Assembly: GCF_008693075.1 (NCBI RefSeq)
Contig: NZ_VXKJ01000046.1
Span: forward strand, 27,041-91,040
DNA length: 64,000 bases
Direction: 5' to 3'
From: Corynebacterium phocae
Lineage (GTDB): Bacteria > Actinomycetota > Actinomycetes > Mycobacteriales > Mycobacteriaceae
Part shown: positions 1-9,209 of the stretch, one piece after another
How the letters are laid out: every line of letters begins with the position of its first letter
Position numbering within the stretch: the first letter of the stretch is position 1
The notes under the pieces: model-generated
Database searches by the model: none
What the model was told of the DNA's origin: nothing
Seen by the model: only the letters and a program-made list of their open reading frames with translations
Translations under genes and position numbers: made by a program

Positions 1-1
1 G

Positions 2-58
2 GGCCAGCCGGGTGCAGACTTCAACCCTTCCGCCTTCCGGAACGTCCGCTACTTCTAA
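2..58 (+). CDS. C-terminal end of a truncated upstream gene, possibly AccE
   Basis: An open frame enters from the left edge and encodes an 18-residue tail ending in the residues NPSAFRNVRYF before a TAA stop. The Maf start codon follows 3 nt later, so both genes are probably co-transcribed. In corynebacteria the gene just upstream of maf is usually the small epsilon subunit of acyl-CoA carboxylase (accE), which would fit a short protein next to the AccBC cluster. That identity is inferred from synteny; too little sequence is present to prove it. Confidence 0.45.
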   Translation, partial: GQPGADFNPSAFRNVRYF

Positions 59-61
59 AAC

Positions 62-652
62 ATGCGCATTGTTCTAGCCTCCCAATCCCCCTCCCGCGCC
101 GCTATTCTGCGTGGGGCGGGGGTGGAGCCCGTTTTGCACCCGGCCGACGTTGACGAGCGCGCAATCGAGGCCGCTCACCGGGACGCGGGGTCCTCCGGGA
201 TTGTGGCCGCGCTCGCCCGTGCTAAAGCGCATGCGGTAGCCAGGCACTACCCCGCTGACGTGGTAATAGGCGCCGACTCCATGCTCTTGCTCGACGGTCA
301 GCTCCAGGGCAAACCGCACACGGTAGAAAACACAGTGGCCCGCTGGCATGAACAGGCCGGCAAGTCCGCTCAACTTCTCACGGGCCACTGCGTCATTTAC
401 GCCGGCCAGCAACACGTGGAGGTCTCTTCCACCACGGTCAATTTTGCCCAGGCTTCCGCTGCCGATATCGCGGCCTACGCCGCCACCGGCGAACCCCTGC
501 AGTGCGCTGGGGCTTTCACTTTGGAGGCCATGGGCGGGTGGTTCATTGATTCGATTGCGGGGGATCCGTCTTCGGTGATTGGACTTTCACTACCAGTGGT
601 GCGCCGCGCGCTTTATGGATTTGGCCTCAATGTCTCCGATTTCTGGGGCTAA
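62..652 (+). CDS. maf: Maf-family nucleoside triphosphate pyrophosphatase
   Basis: A 196-residue protein beginning MRIVLASQSPSRAAILRGAG, the signature N-terminus of the Maf family, with the conserved ADSMLLLDG stretch (usually ADTVV) and a C-terminal GLSLPVVRRAL segment. Maf proteins are cytosolic house-cleaning pyrophosphatases that hydrolyse non-canonical or modified nucleoside triphosphates to monophosphates; older annotations call them septum formation inhibitors. The length is typical. The ATG lies 3 nt after the stop of the upstream carboxylase-linked gene, so translation is probably coupled. Confidence 0.93.
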   Translation: MRIVLASQSPSRAAILRGAGVEPVLHPADVDERAIEAAHRDAGSSGIVAALARAKAHAVARHYPADVVIGADSMLLLDGQLQGKPHTVENTVARWHEQAGKSAQLLTGHCVIYAGQQHVEVSSTTVNFAQASAADIAAYAATGEPLQCAGAFTLEAMGGWFIDSIAGDPSSVIGLSLPVVRRALYGFGLNVSDFWG

Positions 653-686
653 TAACCAGGCCGCTTCCCGTTTCCGGCGTTGTGGG

Positions 687-692
687 TAGAGT
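687..692 (+). promoter_or_regulatory. -10 element TAGAGT of a leaderless gene
   Basis: TAGAGT matches the actinobacterial -10 consensus TANNNT and ends 7 nt before the ATG at 700. No purine-rich ribosome-binding site precedes that ATG. The predicted transcript would start at or beside the A of the start codon. Confidence 0.5.
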
Positions 693-699
693 GGTCGGC

Positions 700-1122
700 A
701 TGGAAATGAAAGACATGCTAGCGCCCGCGCCCATCAAGCTACCGGCAGACCCCGGTGCCACCGCATCGGAGTCCACCGCCGCCAACCTCTGCGCACATCC
801 GGACTCCCCTGTGTTGTGGGCACAGATGGCCGAAAAGGAATTAGCCACACAACGCGCCGCCAACGGCAGCGCCGCTGACTTCATCACCGCCTATGCCTTT
901 GCCCGCACCGGCTACCACCGCAGTCTTGACCGCCTGCGCGGTAACGGCTGGAAGGGCTGGGGCCCGGTTCCCTTCGACCACGAGCCCAACCAGGGGGTGC
1001 TACGCGCCATTGCAGCGTTGGCTCACTGCGCCAAGGCCATTGGTGAGGACGCGGAATACGACCGCCTACGTCAGATGCTCTCAGACGCTGACCCGGCGGC
1101 GGTGTCCCAGCTGCTAGATTAA
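700..1122 (+). CDS. DUF3151 family protein
   Basis: A 140-residue cytosolic protein matching the actinobacterial DUF3151 family, recognisable by the conserved centre ARTGYHRSLDRLRGNGWKG followed by PVPFDHEPNQGVLRAI. Its function is unknown. A GTG at 682 and an ATG at 706 are alternative starts; ATG 700 is preferred because a TANNNT -10 hexamer sits 7 nt before it, consistent with leaderless translation. It is followed by a strong hairpin terminator shared with the convergent ATP-grasp gene. No signal peptide or membrane segment is seen. Confidence 0.85.
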   Translation: MEMKDMLAPAPIKLPADPGATASESTAANLCAHPDSPVLWAQMAEKELATQRAANGSAADFITAYAFARTGYHRSLDRLRGNGWKGWGPVPFDHEPNQGVLRAIAALAHCAKAIGEDAEYDRLRQMLSDADPAAVSQLLD

Positions 1123-1155
1123 CCCTTGCTCAGGCCAGAAATGGCATAAAAGAAA

Positions 1156-1191
1156 CCCACCGGAGTGTGTACTCCGGTGGGCTAGCTTTTT
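1156..1191. terminator. Bidirectional hairpin terminator
   Basis: An 11-bp perfect stem (CCCACCGGAGT, loop GTGT, ACTCCGGTGGG) lies between two convergent genes. A T-run follows on the plus strand (1187-1191), and an A-rich stretch upstream gives a T-rich tail on the minus strand, so it can serve both genes. Confidence 0.85.
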
Positions 1192-1205
1192 AAGAAAGTA
1201 AGCGC

Positions 1206-2267
1206 TTAGGCGTTCTTTGCCTCTGCGCGGCGGATTGCTTCCTTAGCAACCTTTTCCTGGATACCCATGTCTAGCTCGGAGGTGAAGCCAACGCAAGAGT
1301 TGTTGATTTCACCAAGAACGTAGGTGTCTTCACCGTCTTCACCGTCAGCAAGCATGAAGTCAGCGGTCCAGATGAGCGGAACATTGTCGTTCTCACCGAG
1401 CTTGGAGGCGATGACAGGGCGAGCCTTGTCAAACATCTCCAGGAGGTCTGGCCATGCTTCTGGCTTGTCGTAGGTGTAGGTTGCACCGGAGAACAAGGTA
1501 GCGGAGAAGGAGTCTCCACCAGCAGCTGGCTTCTTGTGAACGATGAATACTGGTTCATCACCAACCATGAGGATGCGGATTTCACCCTCCACGATACGAG
1601 GCATGAAGCGCATGTCAACGAGCATGCCGTTGTCACCAATGATGTACTGGTCACAGAAGTCCATGAAGTCACCCAGGGTGTAGTCGTGGGTCTTGTTGTC
1701 CACGGCCTCGGTACACTTCAACTTGGTGTCTAGAGGTAGCTTGGAGCCTGGCTCCACGGACTTAGCCAGATCTGCGTCTGCCAAGCGTACGCGCCAGATA
1801 CCTTCACCGGTGGAGCCACGGTTTTGCTTCAGAACGCGCTCACCGTAGGTCAGGGAGGTTGGGAAGGTGTTGTGGAAGGACTCCACGTCGTAGTATGCGG
1901 CGGTGTCTTCAGGCACTAGTGGGGTGTCATTTAGCTTGACTAGTGCGTCCTTGGCACCATAGGCCATCATGTCAGCTGGGGTGGACATGCCAACCAAGCC
2001 AGCGTCAGCGAGTTTGGTCAGAAGGGTCATGTAGCCCTTCTCACCGCCTGGGATGCTGCCTGGGTTCACGCGGGAGATGTAGGCATCAAAGTTCTTGGAG
2101 ACCGTGTCAAAGATTTCATCAGCCTTGTCAGGGTGGAAGTAAACAACCTCTGCGTGCCAGCCAGCGTCCTTGATGGAGTTGACGATTGGCATGGTGTCTT
2201 TACGGTGGCCGTCAGGGCCCTTGTCAGATCCGCCTTCTACTTCGAAGACGACGATTGCCTTATTCAC
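1206..2267 (-). CDS. ATP-grasp-like protein of the Cj0069 family
   Basis: About 353 residues starting VNKAIVVFEVEGGSDKGP. I associate the sequence with the poorly characterised Cj0069 family. Features resembling an ATP-grasp fold are visible: a glycine-rich KQNRGSTGEGIW loop, the strand EIRILMVGDEPVFIVHKKPA and an acidic LGEINNSC motif near the C-terminus that would hold magnesium. The ligase substrate is unknown. The GTG at 2267 is chosen because GAAAGG lies 8 nt upstream and the family motif starts there; an ATG at 2324, also with a purine-rich upstream stretch, would add 19 residues. Convergent with the DUF3151 gene. Confidence 0.7.
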   Translation of the reverse strand: MNKAIVVFEVEGGSDKGPDGHRKDTMPIVNSIKDAGWHAEVVYFHPDKADEIFDTVSKNFDAYISRVNPGSIPGGEKGYMTLLTKLADAGLVGMSTPADMMAYGAKDALVKLNDTPLVPEDTAAYYDVESFHNTFPTSLTYGERVLKQNRGSTGEGIWRVRLADADLAKSVEPGSKLPLDTKLKCTEAVDNKTHDYTLGDFMDFCDQYIIGDNGMLVDMRFMPRIVEGEIRILMVGDEPVFIVHKKPAAGGDSFSATLFSGATYTYDKPEAWPDLLEMFDKARPVIASKLGENDNVPLIWTADFMLADGEDGEDTYVLGEINNSCVGFTSELDMGIQEKVAKEAIRRAEAKNA

Positions 2268-2341
2268 TGCAATAAACCTTTCATAGATGTATTCACGTGC
2301 AACACGTGTTCGGGTCTGTTGCATCCCTTTTCCTGACTAGA

Positions 2342-2374
2342 GATACCGTTGGCGACCCAGGTACTAACGGTATC
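2342..2374. repeat. Inverted repeat in the 2268-2575 intergenic region
   Basis: GATACCGTT at 2342-2350 is repeated inverted as AACGGTATC at 2366-2374, with a 15-nt spacer. It lies in the roughly 300-bp gap between the divergent ATP-grasp and rhodanese genes, so an operator for either promoter is possible. The rest of this gap holds no gene. Confidence 0.45.
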
Positions 2375-2575
2375 CGAATACCGCCCGCTTCGCTGGGCAA
2401 ATCCAGCGTGACTGATCCCACGTTTCTCAGCGGTTCTCATCCGGCGACCCCGTGGCCTGGGGACATGTTATAACCACGTGGAGAAAATGTATTCAATGCC
2501 ACATTCGCCTACCCTATGTTGAGTATCACGGTATTGTGATTTTGAACCTTTAAGCTATAAGAACCGGAGATCCCT

Positions 2576-3433
2576 GTGATTGATATTGACCCTAATCCCG
2601 CGTACAGCGAATTCGCAGATCCCTCCCGCCTGGTGTCCGCACCATGGCTTTCTGCTCGCTTGGGCGTAAAGGGACTGCGCGTATTGGAAGTCGATGAAGA
2701 CATTTTGCTCTACGACATTGGCCACATCCCCACCGCTAGTCGCCTCAATTGCTACACCGAGCTCCAAGACCCGGTAACCCGCGACATCGTCAGCGCGGAA
2801 GGTTTTAGCAAGCTCATGCGCGAAAAGGGTATCAACCGCGACGACACGATAGTGCTTTACGGGGATAAAAATAACTGGTGGGCCGCCTACGCACTGTGGG
2901 TTTTCGAGCTTTTTGGCCACCCCGACGTGCGCCTGTTAGACGGCGGCCGTGACGCCTGGATGACAGAGGAGCGTGACACTTCCTATGTTGTGCCCACCCC
3001 CGCTGAATCTGACTACCCCGAGGTGGAGCGGAATGACTCCCAGCACCGGGCGTTTGTCAATGACTTGTCAGGCCTTGTTCTTATAGACACCCGCCCGGAG
3101 GCAGAGTACCGCGGAGCCGCCACCACCACTTCCCAGGCAGGTGACTCTACTTACGGCACCACTATCCGCCACGGGCACATCCCGGGCGCAATCAACTTGC
3201 CCTGGAATAGCGCCTTGCACCCAAACGGCGTATTCCGCTCCCCCAAGGAACTGGCCGCCACTTTTAGCGACCTTGACCCCAAAGCCCCCACGGCACTGTA
3301 TTCCCACCTGGGCGCCCAGAGTGCCCACGGCTGGTTTGTCACCAAGTTCCTCCTAGGCTTTGACAACGTCAAAAACTACGACGGATCCTGGGCCGAATGG
3401 GGAAATATGGTGCGAATGCCCATCGAACGCTAA
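2576..3433 (+). CDS. Rhodanese-type sulfurtransferase homologue with Ser in place of the catalytic Cys
   Basis: A 285-residue two-domain rhodanese of the SseA type: an N-terminal domain (about 20-145) with GHIPTASRLNCYTELQDP, and a C-terminal domain (about 160-280) with VLIDTRPEAEYRG and GHIPGAINLPWNSAL. Active thiosulfate sulfurtransferases carry a cysteine in an YCRxGxRS loop; here the loop reads YSHLGAQSAH with Ser243 (codon 3302-3304) at the catalytic position and the following arginine also lost. The protein is therefore probably not a classical sulfur transferase. GTG start with CCGGAGA upstream. It sits just before accBC, as sseA does in related genomes, and ends at a terminator. Confidence 0.85.
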   Translation: MIDIDPNPAYSEFADPSRLVSAPWLSARLGVKGLRVLEVDEDILLYDIGHIPTASRLNCYTELQDPVTRDIVSAEGFSKLMREKGINRDDTIVLYGDKNNWWAAYALWVFELFGHPDVRLLDGGRDAWMTEERDTSYVVPTPAESDYPEVERNDSQHRAFVNDLSGLVLIDTRPEAEYRGAATTTSQAGDSTYGTTIRHGHIPGAINLPWNSALHPNGVFRSPKELAATFSDLDPKAPTALYSHLGAQSAHGWFVTKFLLGFDNVKNYDGSWAEWGNMVRMPIER

Positions 3434-3441
3434 CACGTGTC

Positions 3442-3475
3442 GCCCCCATCCTCCCAGGTGGGGGCATATTTTTGG
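3442..3475 (+). terminator. Hairpin terminator after the rhodanese gene
   Basis: GCCCCCA (3442-3448) pairs with TGGGGGC (3459-3465), with an inner CCT/AGG extension and a bulged T, followed by a T-rich run. Confidence 0.75.
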
Positions 3476-3517
3476 ATTTTTTCTAAAACCTGATGGATCT
3501 CTCATGTTTTTGTGTGC

Positions 3518-3523
3518 GATAAT
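3518..3523 (+). promoter_or_regulatory. Probable -10 element for accBC
   Basis: GATAAT preceded by TGTGTGC lies 35 nt upstream of the accBC start and downstream of the preceding terminator, so accBC seems to have its own promoter. No clear -35 is seen. Confidence 0.4.
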
Positions 3524-3558
3524 AGTTTGAGCAAAATTTATCAAGGAAGGGCCAACAC

Positions 3559-5334
3559 GTGTCTGTGGAAACTAAAACCATCACCAAGGTACTCATCGCC
3601 AACCGTGGTGAGATCGCCGTTCGTGTCATCCGCGCCGCGCGGGACGCGGGCATCGCTTCAGTGGCCGTGTACGCAGAACCTGACGCGACCGCACAATTCG
3701 TAGAGCTGGCTGATGAGGCCTTCGCTTTGGGCGGCAGCACCTCAGCTGATTCCTATCTGGATATGACCAAGGTGCTAGACGCCGCTAAGAAGTCCGGGGC
3801 GGACGCCATCCACCCCGGCTACGGCTTTCTATCGGAAAACGCCGAATTCGCGCAGGCAGTCATGGACGCCGGCCTCATCTGGATTGGCCCATCGCCGCAA
3901 GCTATCCGCGACTTGGGCGATAAAGTCACCGCCCGCCACATTGCCGAGCGTGCCGATGCCCCCATGGCACCGGGCACCCCCAACCCAGTCGCTGACGCCA
4001 CTGAAGTTGAGGCTTTTGCTGACGAATACGGCCTGCCAATTGCCATCAAGGCAGCTTTTGGCGGCGGCGGACGCGGCATGAAGGTGGCCTACAAGCGTGA
4101 AGAGGTAGCCGAGCTATTCGAATCCGCCACCCGTGAGGCCACCACCGCCTTCGGGCGCGGAGAATGCTTCGTGGAGCGCTACCTAGACAAAGCCCGCCAC
4201 GTGGAGGCACAGGTCCTGGCAGACCAGCACGGCAACGTTGTGGTCATGGGTACCCGTGATTGCTCCTTGCAGCGCCGCTTCCAGAAGCTCGTGGAAGAAG
4301 CGCCAGCTCCGTTTTTGACTGATGAGCAACGCCGGTCCATCCACGACTCCGCAAAGCGCATTTGCCGGGAAGCCGGCTACTACGGTGCAGGCACCGTCGA
4401 ATACTTGGTGGGCTCTGACGGCCTCATCTCCTTCCTTGAGGTCAACACCCGCCTGCAGGTGGAGCACCCGGTGACTGAAGAAACCACCGGCTATGATCTG
4501 GTGCGTGAGCAGTTCCGCATCGCGGAGGGCCGCGAGCTGAGCATCAGCGAAGATCCCACGCCCTTCGGCCATGCCATCGAGTTCCGTATCAACGGCGAGG
4601 ACGCACAGGCGGGCTTCATGCCGGCGCCTGGCACCGTTGTTAAGTATTCCGAGCCCTCCGGCCCAGGCATCCGCATGGACTCCGGTGTCCGCGAAGGCTC
4701 CGTCATTGGCGGCCAATTCGATTCCATGCTGGCCAAGCTCATTGTCTGGGGCCCGGACCGCCAGACCGCCATTGAGCGCTCCCGCCGCGCGCTAGATGAG
4801 TTCACCGTTGAAGGCCTGCCCACAGTCATTCCTTTTGACAAGGCCATTGTCAACAACCCTGCCTTCACCGCAGAGGACGGCTCTTTCGATATCTACACCA
4901 AGTGGATTGAAGAAGAGTGGGTCAATGACCTAGAGCCGTACGTGGACTCTGACGCTGCCGATGCCGAGGATTCAGAGCCGGCACGCAAGTTTGTCGTGGA
5001 AATCGACAACCGCCGCGTAGAGGTCGCACTGCCAAGCAACCTCTTGATGGGTGGCATTAACGCCGTGCGCAAGAAGGCCAAGAAGCGCCGTGGCGGCGGG
5101 GGCGGCAAGTCCGCCGTTTCCGGTGACGCGGTCGTAGCCCCCATGCAGGGCACGGTTATCAAGGTCAACGTCGAGGAAGGCCAGGAGGTCGCAGAAGGCG
5201 ACGTCGTGGTAGTACTTGAGGCCATGAAGATGGAAAACCCTGTCAAGGCCCACAAGTCCGGCAAAGTCACCGACTTGAAGGTGGAGACCGGCGGCCAGAT
5301 CAACAAGGGCGAGCCAATCCTCGAGATTAAGTAG
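3559..5334 (+). CDS. accBC: Acyl-CoA carboxylase alpha subunit (biotin carboxylase plus biotin carrier)
   Basis: A 591-residue fusion. Residues about 10-455 form the biotin carboxylase: [20 protein letters not shown] at the start, [15 protein letters not shown], the glycine-rich ATP loop [10 protein letters not shown], and [15 protein letters not shown] linker follows, then a biotinyl carrier domain with EAMKMENPV; Lys557 is the biotinylation site. With AccD-type beta subunits it carboxylates acetyl-CoA and propionyl-CoA for fatty acid and mycolic acid synthesis in the cytosol. The length fits the corynebacterial protein. GTG start with AAGGAAGGG about 10 nt upstream. It is flanked by terminators, so it is monocistronic. 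Confidence 0.97.
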   Translation: MSVETKTITKVLIANRGEIAVRVIRAARDAGIASVAVYAEPDATAQFVELADEAFALGGSTSADSYLDMTKVLDAAKKSGADAIHPGYGFLSENAEFAQAVMDAGLIWIGPSPQAIRDLGDKVTARHIAERADAPMAPGTPNPVADATEVEAFADEYGLPIAIKAAFGGGGRGMKVAYKREEVAELFESATREATTAFGRGECFVERYLDKARHVEAQVLADQHGNVVVMGTRDCSLQRRFQKLVEEAPAPFLTDEQRRSIHDSAKRICREAGYYGAGTVEYLVGSDGLISFLEVNTRLQVEHPVTEETTGYDLVREQFRIAEGRELSISEDPTPFGHAIEFRINGEDAQAGFMPAPGTVVKYSEPSGPGIRMDSGVREGSVIGGQFDSMLAKLIVWGPDRQTAIERSRRALDEFTVEGLPTVIPFDKAIVNNPAFTAEDGSFDIYTKWIEEEWVNDLEPYVDSDAADAEDSEPARKFVVEIDNRRVEVALPSNLLMGGINAVRKKAKKRRGGGGGKSAVSGDAVVAPMQGTVIKVNVEEGQEVAEGDVVVVLEAMKMENPVKAHKSGKVTDLKVETGGQINKGEPILEIK

Positions 5335-5356
5335 TAACCCGCCCTCGCAGACGCCT

Positions 5357-5392
5357 ATCCCCGCTAGTTCACCTGGAACTAGCGGGGATTTT
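5357..5392 (+). terminator. Strong hairpin terminator after accBC
   Basis: A 14-bp perfect stem (ATCCCCGCTAGTTC at 5357-5370 with its complement at 5376-5389), a 5-nt loop and a TTTT tail. Confidence 0.9.
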
Positions 5393-5444
5393 CGTGCCGC
5401 CACCGGCTTTTTGGCGGCGTTGGTGCCTGCGTTGGTGCCGACGT

Positions 5445-5525
5445 CAGCTGGGCCGGACTGGCCGGACTGGCCGGGCTGGCCAGGCCCCACGGGAGAAAAT
5501 GTTGCCCCCCGGCCGGGCCCAGCTG
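5445..5525. repeat. GC-rich direct and inverted repeats between accBC and pyc
   Basis: CAGCTGGGCC (5445-5454) is inverted as GGCCCAGCTG (5516-5525). Between them GCCGGACTG occurs twice in tandem with a third related copy. It lies between the convergent ends of accBC and pyc and may fold as a transcript end for pyc. Confidence 0.4.
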
Positions 5526-5553
5526 GGGCCAGCTAGCCCTGGATAAACCCGTT

Positions 5554-8500
5554 TCAGCCGATAACGGCGATGAGGTCCCCGCCTTCGACCTTGGTCACCT
5601 GGCCCACGGCAATCCTTTCGACCGTGCCGTCCTGCGTGGCGGAGATAGAGGCTTCCATCTTCATTGCCTCGATGACCGCCACTTGGTCACCGGCCTTTAC
5701 CTTGGCTCCAACTTCGATGGTTGGCGTAACCACGCCGGCAAAAGGCGCGGCCACGTGTCCCTTGTTGGAAGGGTCTGCCTTCTCCACCGTAGCCACGGTG
5801 GATTCGACGTTGTTATCGCGGACCTTGATCGGGCGGATCTGGCCGTTGACGCTGAGCACCATGTTGCGCATGCCCTTTTCGTCGGGCTCGCCCAACGCGT
5901 CAAACCGCACCGTGAAGTGCTTGATATCTGCGCGGTCGGTGGAGCCGGACGGGAAGTAGTGCACGGTGTGCTCTTTGCCTTCGTCCATGCCGTAGAGGAA
6001 CAACGTGTCTGAAAGCGCTTCGGTGTTGCCGTAGGTGCGCCGGAATTCGTTGAACTCTTCGAACTGCTTGGGGAAAAGGAGGCGGTTGATACTTGCGCGG
6101 CGTTCTTTGGGATCGGAGGACTCTAGGTGCTCAACTTCCTCTGCGGGAACGTCCTTGACCTGAACCTCCCCGGGCGCACGCCCTTCAAGCACCTTGTCGC
6201 GCAACGGGGGCCAGCCACCTGGAGGAGTTCCCAGCTCCCCCCGCAGGAACGCGATGACGGAGTCAGGGATATCGTACTTTTGTGGGTCTGCCTCAAACTC
6301 TTCCGGAGAAACCCCCGCGCCAACCAGGTGCAGGGCCAGGTCACCTACCACCTTGGAAGAAGGAGTGACCTTGGTTGGGCGGCCCAGCATTTCGTTGACG
6401 GCCGCGTAGTTATCCTCGATGACCTCAAAGCGGTCTGCCAGCCCCAAGGCGGTTGCCTGGGCGCGAAGGTTGGACAGCTGCCCGCCGGGAATTTCGTGCT
6501 TGTAGACGCGCCCGGTGGGGCCGGGAATGCCGTTTTCAAACGGATGGTAGAGCTCGCGGACTGCCTCCCAGTAGGGTTCCAGGTCGCAGATAGCCTGCAG
6601 GTCCAGGCCGGTATCGCGCGGGGTGTTGGCAAACGCGGCCACGATGGCGGACAGCGAAGGCTGCGAGGTAGTGCCACCGAGTGGCGCGGAGGCGCCGTCC
6701 ACGGCGTCCGCGCCGGCAAGCGCCGCCGCGTAGTACGTTGCTAGTTGGCCGCCGGCGGTGTCGTGCGTGTGCACGTGGACCGGCAGGTCAAATTCCTTGC
6801 GCAGAGCCTTCACCAACACCGAAGCGGATTCGGGGCGCAGCAGCCCAGCCATGTCCTTGATGGCCAAAACGTGAGCGCCGGTGCCCACAATTTGCTCCGC
6901 CAGCTTGAGGTAGTAATCCAGCGTATAGAGGTCTTCCTTCGGGGAGCACATGTCCCCCGAGTAGCTCATGGCTACCTCAGCCACCGTGGTGCCCGTTTCC
7001 AGCACGGCGTCAATCGCGGGGCGCATCTGGGAGACATCATTGAGGGCGTCAAAGATGCGGAAGACGTCAATGCCGGACCGCGCAGCCTCCTCCACGAAGG
7101 CGTGGCATACCTTGTCCGAGTAAGGGCTGTAGCCCACCGTGTTGCGGCCGCGCAGCAGCATCTGAATGTTTTGGTTAGGCATGGCCTCACGCAGCAGGTC
7201 CAGGCGTACCCAGGGGTCTTCTTTGAGGAAGCGCATGGCTACGTCGTAGGTCGCGCCGCCCCAGGCCTCTACGGAGTAGAGCTGTGGGGTGAGTCGCGCC
7301 ACGGATTCAGCTGCGGTCACCAGGGCGGTGCCGCGCACGCGAGTAGCCAGCAGGGACTGGTGGGCGTCACGGAACGTGGTGTCCGTCACGGCCAGGGCGT
7401 CCTGCTTGCGGATTTTCTCCGCCCACGCCTTGGGGCCTAGCTCCAGCAGGTCATCGCGCGAACCGCGAGGCAGCTCCTCTCCGCGCTGGAAGGGTGGGAT
7501 CTTCTCGTGCGGACGCAGCGCGGTAGGGCAAGGGCCGTTGGGCTGGTTTACCGTTACGTCCGCGATGTAGTCAATGATCCGCCCGGTCTCATCCACCGCA
7601 TGTGGGGCTTTGAGTAGGTCCGGGTGGTTTTCGATGAATCCGGTATCTACGCGCTTGCCCACGAAATCGGGTTCGCGCAGCAGAGCCCGCAAGAAGCCGA
7701 TATTGGTGGCAACACCTGCCACCGTAAATTCGTTGAGGGCACGTTTGGCACGCGCTACGGCCTCTTCGAAGTTCGCGCCGCGGCAAGTCACCTTCACCAA
7801 CAGGGAGTCGAAGTTAGGCGAGACCTCCGCGCCAACGGAGGTGGCGCCGTCAAGACGCACGCCGGCACCACCCGGTGAGCGGTATTGGGTGAGTGTTCCG
7901 GTGTCAGGGCGGAAGCCGTTGGCCGGGTCTTCGGTGGTAATGCGGCACTGTAGGGCGGAGCCAGTAATTGAGATGTTTTCCTGCTTGAGACCCAGGTCTG
8001 CCAAGCTGGCCCCGGCGGCGATTTCCATCTGGGCTTTGACAATATCAACGCCGGTGATTTCCTCAGTGACAGTGTGCTCAACCTGCACACGGGGGTTCAT
8101 CTCAATGAATACGTGGTTGCCGTTTTCATCAACCAGGAATTCCACTGTTCCGGCACCTTCGTAGTTGATGTGCTGGGAAAACCGGACGGCGTCTGCGCAA
8201 ATTTTATCGCGGAGTTCTGGGTCTAGACTGGGCGCTGGGGCTACTTCCACTACCTTTTGGTGGCGGCGTTGCACGGAGCAGTCGCGCTCGTAGAGGTGGA
8301 TGACGTTTCCTTGCGAGTCCGCCAGGATCTGAATTTCAATGTGCTGCGGTTTGATGACCGCAGTTTCTAGGTAAACCTGACCGTCGCCGAAGGCCGCCTC
8401 TGCCTCACGGGAGGCCTCTGCGCACTTCTCACGCAGCTCCTGCGCGTTTTCGACGAAGCGCATCCCACGTCCGCCACCGCCGGAAACAGCTTTGACAAAG

Positions 8501-8973
8501 AGCGGGAAATTGAAGTCTTTGGAGTATTCTTCCAGCTTGTCCAGGTCAGTGGTGGGCTCGGAGTCTTGCAGAATAGGCAGGCCAGCAGCTTTTGCTGCGG
8601 CTACCGCTGCGGCTTTGTCACCGGTGAGGTCAAGCGTGGCCGGGCTGGGGCCAATGAACTTAATTCCGTTGTCCACACAGGCCTGGGCTAACTCGGTGCG
8701 CTCCGAAAGAAAACCGTAGCCCGGGTAGATGGCGTCCGCGCCGGTTTTCTTGGCAGCGCGGATAACTTCCGCGACGTCTAGGTAGGCCTTGACGGGGGCA
8801 CCTTCAGTACCAATACGCACGGCCTCCCCGGCAAAAGCCCGGTGGAAGGAGTTGCGGTCCTCGCGGGGATAGATGGCTACGGTTTTGGCACCGGTTTCAA
8901 AAGCGGCGCGGAAGGCGCGAACCGCAATTTCCCCTCGGTTGGCTACCAAGATTTTCTTGAAAGAAGCAGTCAC
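5554..8973 (-). CDS. pyc: Pyruvate carboxylase
   Basis: A 1139-residue single-chain pyruvate carboxylase. Domains in order: biotin carboxylase (about 1-460; [52 protein letters not shown]), carboxyltransferase (about 520-830; TFRDAHQSLLATRVRG and the HTHDTAGGQLATYYAA metal-binding region) and a C-terminal biotinyl domain with EAMKMEAS, Lys1105. It converts pyruvate, bicarbonate and ATP to oxaloacetate, replenishing the TCA cycle. GTG 8973 is chosen because GAAAGGA lies about 10 nt upstream and the length then matches the corynebacterial enzyme; an upstream start would add 23 unrelated residues. It lies downstream of prpC but behind a terminator. Confidence 0.97.
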   Translation of the reverse strand: MTASFKKILVANRGEIAVRAFRAAFETGAKTVAIYPREDRNSFHRAFAGEAVRIGTEGAPVKAYLDVAEVIRAAKKTGADAIYPGYGFLSERTELAQACVDNGIKFIGPSPATLDLTGDKAAAVAAAKAAGLPILQDSEPTTDLDKLEEYSKDFNFPLFVKAVSGGGGRGMRFVENAQELREKCAEASREAEAAFGDGQVYLETAVIKPQHIEIQILADSQGNVIHLYERDCSVQRRHQKVVEVAPAPSLDPELRDKICADAVRFSQHINYEGAGTVEFLVDENGNHVFIEMNPRVQVEHTVTEEITGVDIVKAQMEIAAGASLADLGLKQENISITGSALQCRITTEDPANGFRPDTGTLTQYRSPGGAGVRLDGATSVGAEVSPNFDSLLVKVTCRGANFEEAVARAKRALNEFTVAGVATNIGFLRALLREPDFVGKRVDTGFIENHPDLLKAPHAVDETGRIIDYIADVTVNQPNGPCPTALRPHEKIPPFQRGEELPRGSRDDLLELGPKAWAEKIRKQDALAVTDTTFRDAHQSLLATRVRGTALVTAAESVARLTPQLYSVEAWGGATYDVAMRFLKEDPWVRLDLLREAMPNQNIQMLLRGRNTVGYSPYSDKVCHAFVEEAARSGIDVFRIFDALNDVSQMRPAIDAVLETGTTVAEVAMSYSGDMCSPKEDLYTLDYYLKLAEQIVGTGAHVLAIKDMAGLLRPESASVLVKALRKEFDLPVHVHTHDTAGGQLATYYAAALAGADAVDGASAPLGGTTSQPSLSAIVAAFANTPRDTGLDLQAICDLEPYWEAVRELYHPFENGIPGPTGRVYKHEIPGGQLSNLRAQATALGLADRFEVIEDNYAAVNEMLGRPTKVTPSSKVVGDLALHLVGAGVSPEEFEADPQKYDIPDSVIAFLRGELGTPPGGWPPLRDKVLEGRAPGEVQVKDVPAEEVEHLESSDPKERRASINRLLFPKQFEEFNEFRRTYGNTEALSDTLFLYGMDEGKEHTVHYFPSGSTDRADIKHFTVRFDALGEPDEKGMRNMVLSVNGQIRPIKVRDNNVESTVATVEKADPSNKGHVAAPFAGVVTPTIEVGAKVKAGDQVAVIEAMKMEASISATQDGTVERIAVGQVTKVEGGDLIAVIG

Positions 8974-9018
8974 AGGTTGGGTTTCCTTTCGGATTATTGA
9001 AGCACGAACATAGCCAAC

Positions 9019-9024
9019 ACTATA
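9019..9024 (-). promoter_or_regulatory. Probable -10 element for pyc
   Basis: On the minus strand TATAGT lies about 45 nt upstream of the GTG at 8973. Further upstream a GGGTG/CACCC inverted repeat (9086-9105) flanks an AT-rich core and could be an operator. Confidence 0.4.
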
Positions 9025-9143
9025 GCTTGACAGAAATCGCATTTATCGGAAATCCGCTATAAAGATCATGCACCGCCAGTACACCGGGTGTAATTATTAT
9101 CACCCCCAAATAACTGGCTATCGCCCACGCGGTGCCGGGCAGC

Positions 9144-9174
9144 AAAAAGAGGGCCATCCCCAGGATTGGCCCTC
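9144..9174 (-). terminator. Hairpin terminator after prpC
   Basis: Read on the minus strand, GAGGGCCAATCC pairs with GGATGGCCCTC (one bulge) and is followed by five T. It ends the prpDBC operon before pyc. Confidence 0.8.
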
Positions 9175-9209
9175 CTCCCCTATTTAGGGTGCGGGTCAGT
9201 GACCGCCCA

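Noticed and set aside
7574..8164. Open frames antisense to pyc
   Set aside because: Produced by codon bias of the strong minus-strand coding frame; no start signals or family motifs.
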